Of a stretch of 64,000 nucleotides of DNA, positions 61,453 to 64,000 are shown piece after piece. Location: assembly GCA_035299025.1 (NCBI GenBank), contig DATGXK010000007.1:310001-374000 (forward strand), given 5' to 3'. The DNA is from Leadbetterella sp035299025 (GTDB lineage Bacteria > Bacteroidota > Bacteroidia > Cytophagales > Spirosomataceae). Within the stretch, counting starts at the first letter, position 1, and every line of letters starts with the position of its first letter. The notes below the pieces were generated by a model. It was not told the DNA's origin. It saw only the letters and a list, made by a program, of their open reading frames with translations, and made no database searches. Made by a program: the position numbers and the translations under genes.

Positions 61453-62594
61453 TTTTTTTTTTGGCCTTCACCATCGGGAAGACCTGCTAAATTCAGGACC
61501 GCATTTATTTGCGATAGTTTTAAAAGGCCAATTTCCACATGTAAACGCTGATTTTTGGCCGATTTGAAGTTTATGTCTATGTTGGAGCCAACACTTAGTG
61601 CCGACATCAAAAAACTTGTAGAAATACGTTTTCCTTGTTCGATGTATTTCTGCTTGGTAGTTTCTGAAAGTTCGAGTATCTCAAGTGTAGATGGTTCCTT
61701 GCTGACGAGGATATTTCTAAAGTGCTCGTTGAGTCCCACAACAAACTGATGCACATCAAAGCCCTTCGAAATGATTTCGTGTAGAATAAGAAGTACCTGT
61801 GTGATGTCTCCTTCGAAGAGTACATCTAACATTTTTAGGTAATAGTCATAGTCTAACACGTGCAAATTCTCCAGAACATTTTTATATGAGAGTCTTCGAT
61901 CAGAGGAAAATGTGACGTTAAGATCAAACATCGAAAGGGCATCTCTAAGTCCACCGTCGGCTTTCAAAGCGATAAGTTCTAAGGCTTCGTCTTCAAATCC
62001 TATTTCCTCCTTTTGAGCAATTCTGGCCAAGTGTTCGGCCATGTCTTTGATTTGAATTCTGTTGAAATCAAAAATTTGACACCGGCTCAGGATGGTGGGT
62101 AGAATCTTGTGTTTTTCAGTGGTAGCCAATATAAAAATAGCATAGGATGGTGGCTCTTCAAGTGTTTTCAGGAAAGCATTAAAAGCTGCCTGCGACAACA
62201 TGTGAACCTCATCTATGATATACACTTTATATTTTCCGTCCTGCGGAGGGAATCGAACCTGGTCTATAAGGTTTCTGATGTCTTCCACAGAGTTATTGGA
62301 GGCGGCATCAAGTTCATGTATATTGAATGACGCATTTTGGTCAAAATTGCGACATGAAGAGCATTTATTGCAAGGCTCGGTATGTTCGTTTACATCGAGA
62401 CAATTGATGGTTTTGGCCAAAATCCTGGCACAAGTTGTTTTACCTACACCTCTGGGTCCTGTAAAAAGAAATGCTTGGGCCAATTGGTTAGATTTGATGG
62501 CGTTTCGTAGTGTAGTGGTAATGTGCGACTGCCCTACTACCGAGTCGAAGGTGACCGGCCTATATTTACGAGCAGATACTACGAAGTTTTCCAT
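61437..62594 (-). CDS. dnaX: DNA polymerase III gamma/tau subunit, gamma frame
   Basis: Clamp-loader ATPase. 385 residues in the zero frame. P-loop GPRGVGKTTCARIL, zinc knuckle CNKCSSCRNF, Walker B YIIDEVHMLSQ, SRC box ILSRCQIFDF, and the collar helices to about residue 370. The frame ends just after an A10 run (61453-61462) with a TAA at 61437, while the -1 frame stays open to 60856. The stop position gives a gamma form; slippage gives tau. TATCTTTG (62599-62606 minus) lies only five bases before the ATG. Confidence 0.94.
   Translation of the reverse strand: MENFVVSARKYRPVTFDSVVGQSHITTTLRNAIKSNQLAQAFLFTGPRGVGKTTCARILAKTINCLDVNEHTEPCNKCSSCRNFDQNASFNIHELDAASNNSVEDIRNLIDQVRFPPQDGKYKVYIIDEVHMLSQAAFNAFLKTLEEPPSYAIFILATTEKHKILPTILSRCQIFDFNRIQIKDMAEHLARIAQKEEIGFEDEALELIALKADGGLRDALSMFDLNVTFSSDRRLSYKNVLENLHVLDYDYYLKMLDVLFEGDITQVLLILHEIISKGFDVHQFVVGLNEHFRNILVSKEPSTLEILELSETTKQKYIEQGKRISTSFLMSALSVGSNIDINFKSAKNQRLHVEIGLLKLSQINAVLNLAGLPDGEGQKKKLMEA
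61453..61462 (-). promoter_or_regulatory. A10 slippage site of dnaX
   Basis: Ten A in the coding strand, read CAA AAA AAA AAG in the zero frame. Five-base arms AGGCC and GGCCT flank it, so the run can be exposed in a hairpin loop. Comparable homopolymers drive gamma/tau production in other bacteria. Confidence 0.75.
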
Positions 62595-62955
62595 GTGGCA
62601 AAGATATAAAAGAATTCGTAATTGATTGAAAAGTTTTTGTCGGCAGCATCAATTACTAAAAAAAATACCAACCGTGAGGTTGGCATTTTTCTCTTCACTG
62701 TTGGAAGATATATTTCATGGTTGAATAAATGATATACAAATGTATGTATACCATTCTAAACCGTTCCTGCTATTCTATTAAAAACAGATTTCGAAAGATG
62801 ATTCATAGAATTTTATCGACAAGCGTTTTTTTAATTAGATTTTTTCTTGAAAAAGTATTGCAAAAAGTACTAACCATATTGTTTTTTTTCGACTTTCTTG
62901 TAAATTTTTTTTAATAATTATGCATACTTGAATCACTTTCCAAAGTAACATTCTA
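62595..62955. other. AT-rich interval upstream of dnaX
   Basis: 361 bases with one terminator (62658-62690) and no gene; a 61-codon plus-strand frame at 62729-62914 looks like chance in T-rich sequence. Confidence 0.5.
62658..62690 (-). terminator. Terminator of the epimerase gene
   Basis: CCAACC / GGTTGG with loop GTGA. On the minus strand it is followed by eight T. Confidence 0.8.
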
Positions 62956-63786
62956 CTATATTTTTAAACTTTTCATGAAAGCTGCATCGTTTTTCATAGA
63001 TGTGATGGAATCGACTGGATACTGCTCTTGTTCTACCAAATAGTATTTCATTCCGTTGTCTTTGGCGGCTCTTAAAAGTTTGGCGTAGTCTATAATACCA
63101 TCGGCCAAGTCGGTTTGCTTAGGTTTAGGATCTTTTTCTACGAGCTGCTTAACATGGCAAAGTTCATATCTGTTACCATATTGTTTGAGGTGTTCTATGG
63201 TATTCTCGCCAGCGGCTTCACTCCAACACATGTCCAGCTCGTAACAAACAAGATTTGGATCGGTGTTGTCCAATAGTACTTTTTGACCCTTAAGGCCATT
63301 TACAAAAGCAAAAGAGTAGGAGTGGTTGTGATAACCAAATTTCAAGCCGTATTTTTTGCACAATTCACCTTTCATATTAAACTCTGAGGCCTTTTGTTTC
63401 CAAGCGTCAAGGTCTTTTTGAGGGCCAATGGCTGGGCAAATGATATATTCTAAACCCACTTTTGCAGCTTTTTCTACCAAAGCTTCATTAATATCTGCTA
63501 AACCCATGTGGGTGCTTATCATTCTTACGTCAATGTCTTTTAGAAAACGTACCGCCTCGTCAGCCGACATTCCCCAGAAAGGATCTTTTGAGTAAGATTC
63601 AAATAATTCATATCCCATTTTGGCCAGGGCCTCCATGGTACCTTTGGCGTTTTTTGGCATCAAGTCTCTGACACTGTAGAGTTGGCAGCCAAAGGTCTTG
63701 AGTTTTTTGGCTGCGAAAATGTCTGTACTAACTATTGAGGCCGCACTTAAAGCAATTGTTTTTTGTAAAAAATCTCTTCTATTCAT
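62956..63786 (-). CDS. Exported sugar phosphate isomerase/epimerase-like TIM-barrel protein
   Basis: 276 residues. N-terminal Tat-like signal with the twin arginine in MNRRDFLQKT followed by a hydrophobic stretch. The mature part is an AP-endonuclease-2/xylose-isomerase-like barrel: GCQLYSVRDLMP, ISTHMGLADINEAL, GYHNHSYSF, and YELDMCWSEAAG with metal-ligand Glu/Asp and His. Such exported members are common in Bacteroidota polysaccharide metabolism; the substrate is unknown. Confidence 0.87.
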   Translation of the reverse strand: MNRRDFLQKTIALSAASIVSTDIFAAKKLKTFGCQLYSVRDLMPKNAKGTMEALAKMGYELFESYSKDPFWGMSADEAVRFLKDIDVRMISTHMGLADINEALVEKAAKVGLEYIICPAIGPQKDLDAWKQKASEFNMKGELCKKYGLKFGYHNHSYSFAFVNGLKGQKVLLDNTDPNLVCYELDMCWSEAAGENTIEHLKQYGNRYELCHVKQLVEKDPKPKQTDLADGIIDYAKLLRAAKDNGMKYYLVEQEQYPVDSITSMKNDAAFMKSLKI

Positions 63787-63822
63787 CTTGTAAGGTTGAA
63801 TTTTTGCTGGTTAATATTTATC

Positions 63823-64000
63823 TCAGTGTTCAAACAGATTACCAAGACCACCTAATATGGAGCCGCTTTCTTTACTTGCGTTTCCGCCATAAGGCGACAG
63901 TCTTTGAATAAGTTTAGATATTGGAAGCGATTGTATCCAGACTTTGCCAGTTCCGCTCAAAGTAGCCAAAAACATGCCTTCGCCACCGAAAATCATTGAC
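63823..64000 (-). CDS. AIM24/TIGR00266-family protein, C-terminal part
   Basis: The last 58 codons of a minus-strand gene that continues beyond the window. The frame reads MIFGGEGMFLATLSGTGKVW, then LPISKLIQRLSPYGG and a glycine-rich tail ending LGNLFEH. The GGEG(L/M)FLA and GKVW(I/L)QSLP pattern is typical of the double-stranded beta-helix TIGR00266/AIM24 family, whose function is unknown. Partial gene; the start is not visible. Confidence 0.8.
   Translation of the reverse strand, partial: SMIFGGEGMFLATLSGTGKVWIQSLPISKLIQRLSPYGGNASKESGSILGGLGNLFEH

Noticed and set aside
62599..62606. Leaderless dnaX transcript from the TATCTTTG five bases before the ATG
   Set aside because: Only the -7 element matches and no -33 is visible; evidence too weak to claim.
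62729..62914. 61-codon plus-strand gene upstream of dnaX
   Set aside because: Composition is that of T-rich noncoding DNA, no start signals.

Overview
The window is bacterial chromosome from a member of the Bacteroidota, most likely order Cytophagales. The evidence is an AT-rich genome, a type IX secretion C-terminal sorting domain (59589-60134), the Bacteroidota-type omega subunit next to bamD, many SusD-free exported peptidases with short Sec signals, frequent TTG/GTG starts, and several promoters of the Bacteroidota type (TTTG, about 19 bases, TAnnTTTG). No rRNA, CRISPR array, insertion sequence or phage structural gene is visible. The genus cannot be fixed from the sequence alone.

Left part (1-23.6 kb) is mostly housekeeping. 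It opens with the tail of an ECF sigma factor, a membrane anti-sigma-like protein and a beta-helical surface protein. Then come an M28 peptidase, ybaB, a glycosyltransferase, coaE and dnaA. The F-type ATP synthase genes atpB-E-F-H follow and end in a terminator without atpA/atpG. Next are tdk, recQ, kdsD, nadB, a lone nuoD, cysE, a methyltransferase and gltX.

The middle (23.6-38 kb) is accessory. It holds a large imperfect palindrome, a glycoside-hydrolase-like gene broken by a one-base frameshift, a secreted beta-lactamase-fold serine hydrolase and a CPBP membrane protease. The most unusual content lies at 29.3-33.0 kb. There, a two-gene unit couples a double zinc ribbon/tandem winged-helix protein to a winged-helix/HEPN protein with an intact RNxxxH motif. 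Beside it is a tRNA-Glu locus with a decayed second tRNA copy and three terminator copies. Between the two tRNA copies sits a translationally coupled pair, an acetyltransferase-like protein and a 56-residue protein. A large M14 carboxypeptidase, a lipoprotein phospholipase D-like protein and a GxxExxY protein with repeated 13-base boxes follow.

The right part (38-64 kb) returns to core functions: a DEAD-box helicase with a long leader, a phosphatase, a sodium:solute symporter, clpS-recR, an exported superoxide dismutase, a ChrA-type transporter, a HupE-like protein, an M1 peptidase and adenine deaminase. A four-gene two-component operon follows (small protein, 7-TM protein, histidine kinase, LuxR regulator), then a ThuA/sugar dehydrogenase/cytochrome c fusion, rpoZ-bamD, rpiB and dnaX. 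The dnaX gene is split by an A10 slippage site that should give gamma and tau forms. A TIM-barrel epimerase and the end of an AIM24-like gene close the window.

Neighbouring genes mostly form short units. Convergent pairs share terminators or even stop codons (TTAA at 18533 and 53279). The strongest candidate for an undescribed system is the zinc ribbon/HEPN pair together with the tRNA-Glu-associated module.
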